A stretch of DNA of 64,000 nt from Stieleria neptunia (GCF_007754155.1 NZ_CP037423.1:3286001-3350000); one strand, 5' to 3'. Counted from the stretch's first letter, positions 18,926 to 28,511 are shown. Program-made: numbers and translations. Notes: a model not told the origin generated them from the letters alone.

Positions 18926-19131
18926 TTGGCCGATGAATCCTTCGGCGATGAATCGGGCCGCAGGTAGGGAGTGTTCGGTGGATCCTCACTCCAAACCCAG
19001 TCGGCAAACTTTTCACCGCACCGCATGCATCGCCAGCGAATCCGCAGCGTCAGCAAGAACGGAACCTGTTTGTACCAGCGGGACGGGTAGCATTCGTTGG
19101 GCCGGTTCTGACAGCGGGGGCATTTCACCAT
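18865..19131 (-). CDS. small zinc-ribbon-like protein (88 aa)
   Basis: From ATG 19131: MVKCPRCQNRPNECYPSRWYKQVPFLLTLRIRWRCMRCGEKFADWVWSED. Two CxxC knuckles (CPRC and CMRC) spaced about 32 residues apart form a zinc ribbon. The C-terminal tail is acidic and polar, and overlaps the convergent thioredoxin-like gene. A TTG three codons upstream is an alternative start. No specific function; such proteins often bind nucleic acids or are small structural zinc proteins. Confidence 0.7.
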   Translation of the reverse strand: MVKCPRCQNRPNECYPSRWYKQVPFLLTLRIRWRCMRCGEKFADWVWSEDPPNTPYLRPDSSPKDSSANHDDEDSTGAERTVGSATLQ

Positions 19132-19539
19132 GGGAATCAAAGGGGCTGGATTCTACCTGCGTTGACACACCTGTCGGTTCGATTCTGACATCCCACCCAT
19201 AGGGGAACTCTGTCAACTCTACGACCCGTCAAAGTTGCAAGCGGCGAAAGACCGTGACGATTCCCGGTAGGTGGCCAAACGGACCCTGATCGCCGTTACA
19301 GCTGGACCAAAACGGACGATCAGGCGGCAGCGGCACGCTGATCCGGCAGGTGGTCGGCGGAGGGGTGTACGACGTCCTTTCTAGGTCGTCGCGCAGAGCC
19401 CCACGGGCGACGGCCCGGAAGGGCCATCGTACATCAGAAAAGCGATCGCCTTAAGCTGGACGGTCTCCTAAAGCCTGCACACCAACACTCTTGCCCGTGC
19501 CATTCGGGGCACGCACCGACGTTCAATCGAGACGCACCA
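19132..19539. repeat. intergenic region with dispersed repeat R5
   Basis: About 400 bp without a gene. From 19365 to about 19500 it contains GTACGACGTCCTTTCTAGG, TCGTCGCGCAGAGCCCCACG, GGCGACGGCCCGGAAGGGCC and CTAAGCTGGACGGTCTCCT, ending with CACACCAACACTCTTGCCCGT. A copy with over 85 percent identity by eye is at 57781-57913. The part GGCGACGGCCCGGAAGGGCCATCG has an internal inverted repeat around CCCGGAAGGG. The rest (19141-19364) shows nothing recognisable. Confidence 0.8.
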
Positions 19540-19920
19540 CTAGCGGCCCTTGGGTTTCAGCCGCCGGACCGCTTTGTGGGCCAGTTTGGGCAGGGACCGC
19601 TGAATCGCGTTCCAGTTGCCGACGGCGTCTTTTTTGGGGCGGACGACGAAATCGAACCCGACGGGAAAGGCGGCTTGTTGCGTTCGGAACGACTCGCGGA
19701 TCCAGCGTTTCCAGCGATTGCGAACGACGGCGTTTCCCGTTTTCTTGGGGATCGTGACGCCCAGCCGTCGCGGCTGATGGGAACGATCATCACCGGACCG
19801 ACGGGGAAAGGCGAACACGACCAAACAACCGTCGGCCGCGCAGCCGCCCTTGCGCAGGGCCAGGGTAAACGAGCGACCGCTGACGACGCGTTTCGACTTG
19901 GGAAAGGCATGGGGTTTCAT
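19540..19920 (-). CDS. rnpA: ribonuclease P protein component
   Basis: 126 residues. RnpA family signature [16 protein letters not shown] (RNxxKR motif) with the preceding [14 protein letters not shown] and the C-terminal FDFVVRPKK. The protein binds the RNase P RNA and helps mature the 5' ends of tRNAs. Its ATG is 9 bp after the stop of the dnaJ-like gene, so the two are likely one operon. In most bacteria rnpA follows rpmH and precedes yidC; neither is visible beside it here. The N-terminal loop ([15 protein letters not shown]...[12 protein letters not shown]) is slightly longer than in E. coli. Confidence 0.93.
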   Translation of the reverse strand: MKPHAFPKSKRVVSGRSFTLALRKGGCAADGCLVVFAFPRRSGDDRSHQPRRLGVTIPKKTGNAVVRNRWKRWIRESFRTQQAAFPVGFDFVVRPKKDAVGNWNAIQRSLPKLAHKAVRRLKPKGR

Positions 19921-19929
19921 GATGGACCG

Positions 19930-20919
19930 TCAAAAGGACAAGTCATCACGCAGCGACTGGGGGTTCTTGTCCGCGAACTGCCGGAGCAACTCCTTGGACT
20001 CCTCGTCGATCGATTCGGGAAGCCGGACTTGCAGCTGGACGATCAGATCGCCGCTGGACCCCGATTGGGACGCAATGCCCTGTCCTTTGAGTCGGAGCTT
20101 GCGGCCACCGCTGCTGCACGCGGGAATGTTCAAGGTGACGACACCCGAGGGGGTCGGCACGTCGACGCTGGTCCCCAGCGCCGCTTCGCTGATCGAGATC
20201 GGCAGGGTCAGTTCCAGGTTCTGGCCGCGGCGGCGGTAGTGTTGATGGGGCGAGGTTTTGATCACCAAGATCAAATCGCCTCGTTCGCCGCCGTTGGGCG
20301 AGGGAGCGCCCTGTTGGCGGAGTCGCATTTTGGCGCCTTCGGCCACGCCGGGCGGAATCGTGACGGCCAACTTTTCGTCGCCGAGATAGAATTCCGTTTC
20401 CCCGCCGCGGGCGACCAGTTTTAGCGGAAGCTCCAGTTCGTGACGGATGTTTTCGCCCTTTTGTGGCGGTCGGGGTTGAGCGGCCCGCGCCCGTCCTCCG
20501 CCGGCGCGTCCCCCGGGCGCGCGTCCGCCGCCGCCGCCGCCGAGGATTTGCTCAAAAAAGTCGCCAAATCCGCCTTCAAAATTAAATCCCCCGGGTTGGC
20601 CGCCGGCACCACCGCCACCGCCGCCACGTCCGAAGATCTGTTCCAGGTCCAGCCCGTCGAATCCTCCCGGTGCCGCCCCCTGGTAGCCGCCGCCGCGGAT
20701 CTTTTCAAAATCCTTGCCGTAGCGGTCATAGGCCGCCCGTTTGTCGTCATCGCTTAGAACGTCGTACGCTTCCTGGATGCGTTTGAATTTTTCTTGCGAG
20801 TCCTTTCCCGGATTTTTGTCAGGGTGAAACTTGATCGCCAGCTTGCGATGCGCTTTCTTGATTTCGTCTTTCGAAGCGTTTCGGGCGACGCCGAGTGTTT
20901 GGTAAAGGTCTTCAGCCAC
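19930..20919 (-). CDS. DnaJ-like cochaperone (CbpA type, no zinc finger)
   Basis: 329 residues, GTG start. The J domain (1-70) has the HPD motif (32-34) in KFHPDKNPG, needed to stimulate DnaK ATPase. A long Gly-rich stretch (about 76-150) follows, then the two C-terminal peptide-binding beta domains ([15 protein letters not shown]..., [58 protein letters not shown]). The CxxCxGxG zinc-finger repeats of true DnaJ are absent, so it is of the CbpA class. First gene of an operon with rnpA. Confidence 0.92.
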   Translation of the reverse strand: MAEDLYQTLGVARNASKDEIKKAHRKLAIKFHPDKNPGKDSQEKFKRIQEAYDVLSDDDKRAAYDRYGKDFEKIRGGGYQGAAPGGFDGLDLEQIFGRGGGGGGAGGQPGGFNFEGGFGDFFEQILGGGGGGRAPGGRAGGGRARAAQPRPPQKGENIRHELELPLKLVARGGETEFYLGDEKLAVTIPPGVAEGAKMRLRQQGAPSPNGGERGDLILVIKTSPHQHYRRRGQNLELTLPISISEAALGTSVDVPTPSGVVTLNIPACSSGGRKLRLKGQGIASQSGSSGDLIVQLQVRLPESIDEESKELLRQFADKNPQSLRDDLSF

Positions 20920-21053
20920 GGCAAAAATGTTCTCTAACGGTCAGTCAGATTGGGGAGGGTTTATACTTGGTTGGTGACAAACTTGGCACGGTCCGCGCCA
21001 CCTGGCTAGAGGGAGCAAAGCTTGCGCCGCAATCGTATCGGAACGAATCTCGG

Positions 21054-22601
21054 ATGAAATTACGGCAAAGATCCGCCCGTTGGGCGTTTACTGTAGGCGT
21101 TCTGGTGACGTCGGCCAGTCCCTGTCTGGCCGCAGGCGGTTCGTTGACGTTGAAGTTGCAAGACGAAACGACAGGCGAACCGGTGATTTCACGCGTCGAG
21201 TTTTTTCGCGGTGCCGCGCCGTCGGGGCCGCGGGAAAAGCAAATGCCCGTGCGTCAAACCGTCTCGGCGGGGATCGGCGTCGTCGTCGATCGCAGCGTGG
21301 TGCTGGAATTGCCGGACGGGCCGTATCGATTTCGCATCGTTCGCGGCCCCGAATACCGGGTGATCAATGGCACGTTTGAATTGGAAAAAACGAGCCTGGA
21401 CGAAAAAAACGTCGCGTTGCCGCGGATGGTCGACATGGCGGCCGAGGGATGGTTGGCCGGCGATTGCTGTGTCGTCGCCTCGTCCGAAAGCGTGCCGCTG
21501 AGGATGGCGTCGGAGGATCTGCACGTCGCCGCGGTGCTGGGCAAACGGCCGGCCAAACCGATTCCCCGACGCGATTCCGACGATTCGATCGAACACGAAC
21601 CGACGTGGATTCGCACCGACCTGACGCAAGATCGCGGGTTGGTCTATTTCGGATTCGACTCGCAGCTTGCTTCGACGCTCGAGCCGACCGAACACTCGTT
21701 GGCGGAGCTGGTCGCGGTGACGAGAAACGAAAACGCTGACGACGTCAAAATCGGAATCGAAAACCCGTTCGCCTGGGAGCTGCCGGTCTGGTTGGCCAGC
21801 GGGAAAGTCGACGGCATCTTCGTGCTGGGCGATTGGCTGCGGCTGGACCGGCGTGTCGTGTCGGTACGCGACGGCCGCACGCCGGCCTCGTTTTCGCTGG
21901 CCGAACCGACTCAAGTCGGCCGCTACGCCGAGCGGATCTATCGACACGCACTCGATGCCGGCATCGCGCTGGTGCCGTTGGCCGGCGGCGGGGATCGGTC
22001 GGCGAAAACCCCGATCGGATACAACCGCCTCTACGTCACGTCCAAGCCGTCCCAGGGCGGTGACGGCGTGGAATCACCGGCCGCGCCACCGACCCAGCAG
22101 GCCTGGTGGGACGCCGCCTGGGCCGGCACCAGCGTGGCGACCAACGGACCGCTGATGCGTCCGCTGGTCGGCGGCAAGTTGCCCGGGCATGTCTTTCGAG
22201 GCCGCAGCGGCGAGGTGTTGCGGATCCAGCCGGAGTTGAACCTGGCGGTGCGCGACCCGGTCGAATACTTGGAAGTGATTCACAACAATCGCGTGCATTA
22301 CAGTGCACGCCTGGATGAATTTGCCAAAGCCGGCGGTGAGATCCCGCCGATCATGGCTGCCGAAAGCGGTTGGGTGATCCTCCGTGTGATGACGCTGCAC
22401 GGCGAGCATTACCGCGCGGCCGTCACCGCGCCGTGGTGGATCGAGTTTGACGGCCGGCGGCGGGTCAGTCCGGAAAGCGTTCAGTTTTTTCGGGATTGGT
22501 TGTCCGAGTACGAACAACGGTTGACGCGTCTGCCGCCGGAACAATTGGCCAGCTACGTGCCGTTCATCCGAGCGGCGCGACGGTTTTGGGAGAGTCGGTG
22601 A
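21054..22601 (+). CDS. secreted CehA/McbA-like protein lacking the metal-binding His motif
   Basis: 515 residues. ATG 21054 starts a signal peptide (MKLRQRSARWAFTVGVLVTS...CLAAGG). The middle has the layout of planctomycete CehA/McbA-type metallohydrolases: EGWLAGDCCVVASSESVPLRMASEDLHVAAVLG, later LVPLAGGGDRSAKTPIGYNRLYVT, and AWWDAAWAGTSVATNGPLMRPLVGGKLPGHVF. In active members the first block reads GDLHxH and binds metal; here it is GDCCVV, so two ligands are missing. It is probably a non-catalytic exported protein. Naming the family is inference from motif order. It is divergent from the dnaJ-like gene, 134 bp away. Confidence 0.7.
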   Translation: MKLRQRSARWAFTVGVLVTSASPCLAAGGSLTLKLQDETTGEPVISRVEFFRGAAPSGPREKQMPVRQTVSAGIGVVVDRSVVLELPDGPYRFRIVRGPEYRVINGTFELEKTSLDEKNVALPRMVDMAAEGWLAGDCCVVASSESVPLRMASEDLHVAAVLGKRPAKPIPRRDSDDSIEHEPTWIRTDLTQDRGLVYFGFDSQLASTLEPTEHSLAELVAVTRNENADDVKIGIENPFAWELPVWLASGKVDGIFVLGDWLRLDRRVVSVRDGRTPASFSLAEPTQVGRYAERIYRHALDAGIALVPLAGGGDRSAKTPIGYNRLYVTSKPSQGGDGVESPAAPPTQQAWWDAAWAGTSVATNGPLMRPLVGGKLPGHVFRGRSGEVLRIQPELNLAVRDPVEYLEVIHNNRVHYSARLDEFAKAGGEIPPIMAAESGWVILRVMTLHGEHYRAAVTAPWWIEFDGRRRVSPESVQFFRDWLSEYEQRLTRLPPEQLASYVPFIRAARRFWESR

Positions 22602-22932
22602 CGTGATTTGCAGTATCCCGGAGGGATTTCAGCGGGTAGCCGGAGGTTCGCGCAGCGCCACCTCCGGGCAGCCAGTCCCGGGTTCCAATCGACCCCGGAC
22701 GGGGTCCCAGCGAATCAATCCGCCGGCGGTGAGGCAGCAGGCCGGTCGTGAGGCTCGGGCGCGATTTGCTTCGACACCCTTCGGGGTCGCGTCAGGTGCG
22801 TGGCCGGATCTCCGGAGGTGTCGCGACGCTCACCTCCGGCTACTGGCTTTGACCCCTTCCGGGGTCATGTCACCCGCGACTTACTGCGATCCCAATTGGG
22901 ATCGGAAGGCCACCTGTCAGCCCGCGGGTGCC
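22602..22932. repeat. intergenic region of GC-rich inverted repeats (R8)
   Basis: A 331-bp gap without a gene, made of several short palindromic blocks: AGCCGGAGGTTCG...CACCTCCGG, CCGGACGGGGTCC, GACACCCTTCGGGGTCG, CACCTCCGGCTACTGG, TTTGACCCCTTCCGGGGTCA and GATCCCAATTGGGATCGGAAG. These look like repetitive extragenic palindromes typical of planctomycete genomes. It lies between the converging CehA-like and Gfo/Idh/MocA genes, so it may also end transcription from both sides. Confidence 0.6.
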
Positions 22933-23976
22933 TCAGCCGAGCGTGACGATCTTGCCGGTTTTGGCACTTTCGTAGATCGCACAAATCACTTCGACGCTGC
23001 GTCGGCCTTCGTGGCCGTTGATCAGTGACGGGCGGCCTTCGTTGATCGCGTTGATGGTTTCTTCAAAGATCTTCGTGTGGCCGTCGTGGCTGATCGCGGA
23101 CGGGTCGGACGCACCGCCGCCGGTATCGGTCTTGCCGATCATTTCGGCGCGAATTTTTTCATCCGCCGGGGTTTCGTTGGCGAATTCCCAGGCCTTGATG
23201 TCTTCCTCTTCCAGGATCGCGCTACCTTCGCTGCCGCTGATTTCGATGCGTTTGAGGGCTCCCGGGTAAGCCGTCGTCGTGGCTTCGATGACCCCCAGCG
23301 CGCCGCTTTCGAATTGCAGCGTGGCGACGGCAACATCTTCGACTTCGATGCGCTCGTGGGTCAGGGTCGACGTCATGGCGCTGATTTGTTTGACCGGCCC
23401 CATCAGCCAGACCAGCAGATCAACGCTGTGAATCGCCTGGTTCATCAACGCTCCGCCGCCGTCGAGTTTCCAGGTCCCACGCCATTCGCCGCTGTCGTAA
23501 TACGCTTGGCTGCGGTACCACTTGACGTAGGCATCGCCCATGGTGACTTTCCCGAAGCGTCCCGTATCAACGGCTTCCTTCATCAACCGGCTGGACTCGT
23601 GGAATCGACTTTGGAACGCCACGCTCAGTTGGACCCCGGCTTCGTCACAGGCCTGGATGATTTGATCGCAACGTTCGGTCGTGATTTCGAGGGGTTTTTC
23701 GACGATCACGTGCTTGCCGGCTTGGGCGGCGGCGACGGCGGGATCCAGGTGCAATCCGCTCGGCGTGCAGATCGACACGGCTTGAACCTCGGGGTCGGCC
23801 AGCATTTCCTCCAACGAGGCGAATCCGCGACAGTTGTGCTCGGCGGCGAACGGTTCGTACTCCTCCTTGCGGCGGCTGCAGGCACCGACCAGGTGGGCGC
23901 CAGCGGCGTCGGCGATGGCCCGTGCGTGGAAATTTGCGATCATGCCGCAGCCGACGATTCCGATTCCGATACTCAT
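22933..23976 (-). CDS. Gfo/Idh/MocA family oxidoreductase
   Basis: 347 residues; the ATG at 23976 has GGAGAG about 9 nt upstream. N-terminal Rossmann fold with GIVGCGMIANFHARAI, then SICTPSGLHLDPAVAAAQAGKHVIVEKPLEITTE with the family EKP motif (93-95). The C-terminal domain contains GGGALMNQAIHSVDLLVWLMGP, whose His is the conserved catalytic/structural residue. These enzymes oxidise or reduce sugars and cyclitols with NAD(P), and are very numerous in planctomycetes. Single gene; substrate unknown. Confidence 0.93.
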   Translation of the reverse strand: MSIGIGIVGCGMIANFHARAIADAAGAHLVGACSRRKEEYEPFAAEHNCRGFASLEEMLADPEVQAVSICTPSGLHLDPAVAAAQAGKHVIVEKPLEITTERCDQIIQACDEAGVQLSVAFQSRFHESSRLMKEAVDTGRFGKVTMGDAYVKWYRSQAYYDSGEWRGTWKLDGGGALMNQAIHSVDLLVWLMGPVKQISAMTSTLTHERIEVEDVAVATLQFESGALGVIEATTTAYPGALKRIEISGSEGSAILEEEDIKAWEFANETPADEKIRAEMIGKTDTGGGASDPSAISHDGHTKIFEETINAINEGRPSLINGHEGRRSVEVICAIYESAKTGKIVTLG

Positions 23977-24053
23977 TTAGCGTGCTCTCCCGGTGAATGG
24001 ATTCAGTGTTCAGCCCAGTCCGTGTTCAGCCCAGATTGTCACTTCAAAATGGT

Positions 24054-24353
24054 GCCCTGTGAACCGCCCCGCGGAAAAGGGGTCAGGCTGTTCCTTGCGG
24101 AACGATGAAACGATTCCTGGCCCCACCGATGGCAGCGCGAACCCACGGATTTTCGGCGCCCTGTCATCGGCGGGCTCGAGCTGCTACCGGTGGGGATTAT
24201 TTCCGAGAGTTGGCCTGATAGAATTTGGCCGGCACCTGACCGTGGGGCTGCCTTCGGCGCGCCCACTGGTTGCCCGACGGCACAAAACACCGACGGCACA
24301 ATCCACCGACGGCACAAACCACCGCCCTTTCCACTGAAACCCATCGATCGACC
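24054..24353. other. intergenic region upstream of mfd with a 16-bp tandem repeat
   Basis: Three units CGACGGCACAAAACAC, CGACGGCACAATCCAC and CGACGGCACAAACCAC occupy 24275-24322. Because 16 is not a multiple of 3, expansion here would break a reading frame, which argues that this DNA is upstream of the mfd coding start even though the frame is open. Around 24115-24200 is a stretch (CCCCACCGATGGCAGC, CCCACGGATT, CCGGTGGGG) sharing the CCCACGGAT words of 42724-42760. No other gene is seen. Confidence 0.6.
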
Positions 24354-27300
24354 TTGTCCATCGCCAGCCCCCTCGGAACGCAGCGTCTACACGAAATCGT
24401 CGACCTGCTGGACGAGCAGGCGCGGGTCAGCGAAGTGATCGCGGCGTGTTCGCCGGGAGACCAGCTGGCATTTTCGGGGGTCTGGGGATCGCTGCGGGCG
24501 GTGTTGGCCGCGGCCGCCGCGCGACGCTGCCCCAACGTGTTGATGCTGCTGCCCCAGGCGGCCGACGCCGATGTCGTCGCCGGCGATGCGATCGCGTTCG
24601 GAATCGCCGACTCGGTCGCGCTGCCGTTGAGCGTGGGGCGGTCCGGCAAACACGCGTTGGCCGACAGCGATCTGGCCGAGCGGTTGCAAGTGTTGCAAAA
24701 GCTGCGCGGGCGCGCCCCCGACGACACCGCCCCGTTGCTGGTGACCGCGTACATCGGCGGGGCGATCCAATTGGTGCCCACCCCGGCTCAGCTGGAAGCG
24801 TCCACCCGCAGCCTGGCCGTGGGGGACGAAATCGCGATGGACGAGGTCGCCCGGTGGCTCGACCAGAGCGGGTTTGTCGCGACCACCGCCGTGCAATTGC
24901 CGGGCGAGTATGCGACGCGGGGCGGGTTGATGGACATTTTTTCGGTCGACCAATCCAACCCGATTCGGGTCGAATGGTTCGGAGATGAAATCGAATCGAT
25001 TCGCAAGTTCGACCTGGGCAGCCAACGCAGTGTCGAATCGATCGGCGAGGTCGAGATCACGGCGGTCGGCGCGGACGATCAGACGTCTGAAGATTCCCTG
25101 CACGACATCGAAATGGGGCCGATCACCGATTACTTGCCCGACGACACGTTGGTGATTCTGGTCGACCCCCACGACAGCAAGCTGTCGGCCGAAACCCTGC
25201 TCGGGCGAACCGACGACCACAGCCATTTCACCGATTTCAATGCGTTGCTGGCGTCGATGGCGCACCTGAAAGTGGTCACGGCGGCGCTGCTGAACGAAGG
25301 TGCCGAGACGACGATCGATCTGCAGTCGACCAGCGCCGACGGTTTTGCACTGGCGCTCGAAGAGACGCAAACGCGGATCGACACGGTCGCCGCCGACCAC
25401 GAAATCCTGCTGGTCGGTGACACGCCCTCGGACAGCCAGCGGCTGATGGAATTGTTGGCCGAAACCGAGGCCGCGCGGAGCGGACACATCAAGCCGGCCG
25501 TCGCTCAGATCAGCGGCGGATTCCGGCTGGCCGCCGCAAAGCGTTTGGTGCTGACCGGCGCCGAACTGTTCCACCGCAGTCCGGTTCGACGCGGCAAGAC
25601 CCGCGCTCCCGGGAAACCGATCACGGCAACGATGCAGTTGGAAGCGGGCGACTTGGTCGTTCACCTCTCACACGGCATCGGACTCTACCGCGGACTCGAT
25701 CACATCGAAAAAAACGGCCAGCACGTCGAGCATCTGGTGATCGAATACGACGGCGGTTCCAAAATCTATGTCCCCGCCTCGCGGATCGGTTTGATCCAAC
25801 GCTACGTCGGCGGCACCAAGAACCGTCCCAAGCTGGCCAAGATCGGCGGGCAAGCGTGGGTTCGACAGAAGAAAGCGGCCGAGTCGGCGGTGACCGACAT
25901 GGCCAGTGAGTTGCTGGAATTGCAAGCCAAACGGACCGGTCGACAAGGCATCGCGTTTGACCCCGATCACATCTGGCAACAGCAATTTGACGCCAGTTTT
26001 CCTTACCAGGAAACACCCGACCAGGTCACCGCGATCGCCGACTGCAAAGACGACATGGAACTGGCCAAGCCGATGGACCGCTTGATCTGTGGCGACGTCG
26101 GATTCGGCAAAACCGAAGTCGCCATGCGGGCGGCGTTTAAAGCGGTGACCAGCGGCTACCAGGTCGCCGTGTTGGTGCCGACGACCGTGTTGGCCGAACA
26201 GCATTTTCATAACTTCCGCAATCGGATGGCCGAGTTCCCCGTCCGCATCGAAAAACTCAGCCGGTTTTGCACCGCGGCCGAGCAACGCCAAACGCTGAAG
26301 GATCTGCGGGCGGGAAAGGTGGACATCGTCGTCGGCACCCACCGCGTGGCCGGCAAAGACATCGCGTTCTCGAATCTGGGACTGGTGGTCATCGATGAAG
26401 AACAGCGGTTCGGCGTCGGCGTCAAGGAACGCTTGAAGAATAAACATTCCAACGTCGATGTCCTGACGCTTTCGGCGACCCCGATCCCGCGAACGTTGCA
26501 CATGGCGTTGGTCGGCGTTCGCGATATCAGCAATTTAGAAACACCGCCGGCCGAACGCCGCAGTGTCGAAACCGTCGTCACCCGCTGGGACGACAAACTG
26601 ATTCGCAGCGCGATCGTACGCGAGCTGAACCGTGGCGGCCAGATCTTCATGGTGCACAATCGGATCGGTGACATGGAGCGGGTGGTCGAGAAGATTCGAA
26701 ACATTGTTCCCGAGATTCGGATCGTGATCGGACACGGTCAAATGGCCGAAGGCGAACTGGAACAAGTCATGGTCGACTTCATCGAACACAAGTACGACAT
26801 GTTGCTGGCGACCACGATCATCGAAAGCGGGTTGGACATTCCCAACGCCAACACGATCTTCATTGATGATGCCGACCACTACGGATTGAGCGATCTGCAC
26901 CAGTTGCGTGGCCGCGTCGGACGGTACAAACACCAGGCGTTCTGCTACATGATGGTGGCGCCCCACAAACACCTGTCGCCCGAAGCGAGCAAACGTCTGC
27001 GGGCGATCGAGGAGTTCAGCCAGATGGGAGCCGGGTTCGCGATCTCGATGCGCGACTTGGAAATCCGTGGCGCGGGAAACCTGCTCGGCAGCCAGCAGAG
27101 CGGGCACATCGCCGCGATCGGCTACGAGATGTATTGCCAGTTGCTCGAAGACGCCGTCCGCCAGATGCAAAATCTGCCGCCGGCCTTGTCCGCAGACGTC
27201 GACATCGACCTGCCGATCGAAGCCTATCTGGCACCGGACTATGTTCCCGATTTGCGACACAAGATCGATCTCTATCGCCGGATCGCGAAAATCGAAAGCG

Positions 27301-27665
27301 CCGACGAGATCGGATTGATTCGCGAGGAGTTGTTGGACCGATTCGGCCCGCTGCCCGAGGCGGCCGAGCGGATGCTGGAGTTGGCCGAACTGCGACTCGA
27401 TGCCGCCGCTTGGCAGATCGCGTCGATCACCAGCGACGCACGGTTCATCGTGCTGCACTACACCCAGCGTCGCCGCGTCGATCTGTTGGCCAAACATTCG
27501 AAGTACCCGGTGCGGATCGTCGACGCCAAACGCGCCTACATTCCGCTGCGGCCGCAAAAGAAACCGGGATCCAAGAAACAGCCGCCGAAGAACTATCCCG
27601 AGATCGACATCGACGATCCGACCGGCGGCGGGTATCTGAAGCTGGCGCGCGGCGTGTTGGGGTAG
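24354..27665 (+). CDS. mfd: transcription-repair coupling factor
   Basis: About 1103 residues from a TTG start (LSIASPLGTQRLHEIVDLL read as M); the frame is open to 24270 but carries an out-of-phase repeat there. Mfd releases stalled RNA polymerase at DNA lesions and recruits UvrA. Domains in order: UvrB-like N-terminal modules (about 1-420), the CarD-like RNA-polymerase-interacting domain (LEAGDLVVHLSHGIGLYRGLDHI..., about 425-490), the SF2 translocase with Walker A GDVGFGKTEVAMRAA (about 580), DEEQRFGVGVKERLK (about 680), LSATPIPRTLHMAL, the TRG segment TTIIESGLDIPNANTIFIDDADHYGLSDLHQLRGRVGR, and the C-terminal domain (to about 1065). A short Lys/Pro-rich tail ends it. Confidence 0.96.
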   Translation: MSIASPLGTQRLHEIVDLLDEQARVSEVIAACSPGDQLAFSGVWGSLRAVLAAAAARRCPNVLMLLPQAADADVVAGDAIAFGIADSVALPLSVGRSGKHALADSDLAERLQVLQKLRGRAPDDTAPLLVTAYIGGAIQLVPTPAQLEASTRSLAVGDEIAMDEVARWLDQSGFVATTAVQLPGEYATRGGLMDIFSVDQSNPIRVEWFGDEIESIRKFDLGSQRSVESIGEVEITAVGADDQTSEDSLHDIEMGPITDYLPDDTLVILVDPHDSKLSAETLLGRTDDHSHFTDFNALLASMAHLKVVTAALLNEGAETTIDLQSTSADGFALALEETQTRIDTVAADHEILLVGDTPSDSQRLMELLAETEAARSGHIKPAVAQISGGFRLAAAKRLVLTGAELFHRSPVRRGKTRAPGKPITATMQLEAGDLVVHLSHGIGLYRGLDHIEKNGQHVEHLVIEYDGGSKIYVPASRIGLIQRYVGGTKNRPKLAKIGGQAWVRQKKAAESAVTDMASELLELQAKRTGRQGIAFDPDHIWQQQFDASFPYQETPDQVTAIADCKDDMELAKPMDRLICGDVGFGKTEVAMRAAFKAVTSGYQVAVLVPTTVLAEQHFHNFRNRMAEFPVRIEKLSRFCTAAEQRQTLKDLRAGKVDIVVGTHRVAGKDIAFSNLGLVVIDEEQRFGVGVKERLKNKHSNVDVLTLSATPIPRTLHMALVGVRDISNLETPPAERRSVETVVTRWDDKLIRSAIVRELNRGGQIFMVHNRIGDMERVVEKIRNIVPEIRIVIGHGQMAEGELEQVMVDFIEHKYDMLLATTIIESGLDIPNANTIFIDDADHYGLSDLHQLRGRVGRYKHQAFCYMMVAPHKHLSPEASKRLRAIEEFSQMGAGFAISMRDLEIRGAGNLLGSQQSGHIAAIGYEMYCQLLEDAVRQMQNLPPALSADVDIDLPIEAYLAPDYVPDLRHKIDLYRRIAKIESADEIGLIREELLDRFGPLPEAAERMLELAELRLDAAAWQIASITSDARFIVLHYTQRRRVDLLAKHSKYPVRIVDAKRAYIPLRPQKKPGSKKQPPKNYPEIDIDDPTGGGYLKLARGVLG

Positions 27666-28031
27666 TCTGAGTGTGCCCCACCGTACCTCGTTCCAAGGCT
27701 CCGCCTTGGAACGCACATCCGCTGTGGCTCTGCCACGCGCCGATGGCGGGTACGAGGCAGGAGCCTCCGTGACCGTGTGTTCCCAGGCGGAGCCCGGGAA
27801 CAAGTAAAGTGGGATAGGCTTGCCTCGTTCCAAGGCTCTGCCTTGGAACGCACGTTCGGTGTGGCTCCGCCACACGCCGCTGGCCGGTAGGAGGCAGGAG
27901 CCTCCGTGACAGTGTGTCCCCAGGCGGAGCCCGGGAACAAGTAGACCCTCCCCTCGCTGCGCTCGACCCTCCCTGCCAGGGAGGGTGACTGAAGTGGTGG
28001 AGACACCAATGCTCCGAAGGGATACCAGCGG
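27666..28031. repeat. tandem pair of dispersed repeat R3 plus R4
   Basis: Two copies of R3 lie head to tail at 27686-27806 and 27822-27943. Each has CGTTCCAAGGCTCCGCCTTG, GTGGCTCTGCCACGCGCCG (hairpin), GAGGCAGGAGCCTCCGTGAC and GGCGGAGCCCGGGAACAAGTA. The pieces between them include AAGTGGGATAGGCTTG, a fragment of R1. R4 follows at 27944-27986 (CCTCCCCTCGCTGCGCTCGA then CCCTCCCTGCCAGGGAGGG). No gene. Other R3 copies are at 34279, 42285-42310, 42555-42670 and 49957; other R4 copies at 42229, 50036 and 59009. Confidence 0.88.
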
Positions 28032-28511
28032 CTACAAGTACATCCCCACAAACCCCTGCCCGAGTTCGTTTTCTTCGGCCAGCTTCTGCATTCGGGCTTC
28101 GGTTTTGGACAGATCACCGGCCTCGATGTAACGATCGAATTCGACCAAAACGGCGTGCTGAACCGACTCGGCGAAAAAATCCACGATCGGTTGGGACAGC
28201 CAGCCGCAGGTCTCGCGTAGCAGTTTGACCGTCAGATCCACCGATCGGGTTTTGCGGTCTTCCTGGCCCGTCAGCGCGGTGCCTTCGAATTCGAACGCGA
28301 TCTCACCGCGATTGGTCGCGTTGGTCAGGTGAAACACGCACGTGCAACGGTGCAGGTAATACGTGTTGTGGGTACCGTGCTTTTTCATCGCCGCCTTGAC
28401 CCGCTGGACGAACTGCTCGTACGCCGGCGAGGCGTCCAGGGGCGCATCCAATCGCGACACGCTCCGGAGCGGCAGACAATCGAATTCGATTTCGACCCAT
28501 TGGCCTTTCAT
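28032..28511 (-). CDS. hypothetical protein (159 aa)
   Basis: From ATG 28511, with AGGAG about 9 nt upstream, which decides this start over a frame that is open to 28805. MKGQWVEIEFDCLPLRSVSRLDAPLDASPAYEQFVQRVKAAMKKHGTHNTYYLHRCTCVFHLTN reads as a compact cytosolic alpha/beta protein; GEIAFEFEGTALTGQEDRKTRSVDLTVKLLRETCGWLSQPIVDFFAESVQHAVLVEFDRYIEAGDL follows. No signal peptide or membrane helix. No family recognised. It is divergent from the CBS-domain gene. Confidence 0.75.
   Translation of the reverse strand: MKGQWVEIEFDCLPLRSVSRLDAPLDASPAYEQFVQRVKAAMKKHGTHNTYYLHRCTCVFHLTNATNRGEIAFEFEGTALTGQEDRKTRSVDLTVKLLRETCGWLSQPIVDFFAESVQHAVLVEFDRYIEAGDLSKTEARMQKLAEENELGQGFVGMYL

Noticed and set aside
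22602..22932. Structural RNA gene in the GC-rich palindromic region
   Set aside because: The palindromes are short and separate, similar to extragenic repeats; no overall fold like RNase P RNA, tmRNA or 6S RNA could be drawn.
24387..25664. 425-residue frame on the minus strand inside mfd
   Set aside because: Opposite a clear mfd reading frame, Gln/Arg/His-rich, no motif. Also 26535-27875 (-).
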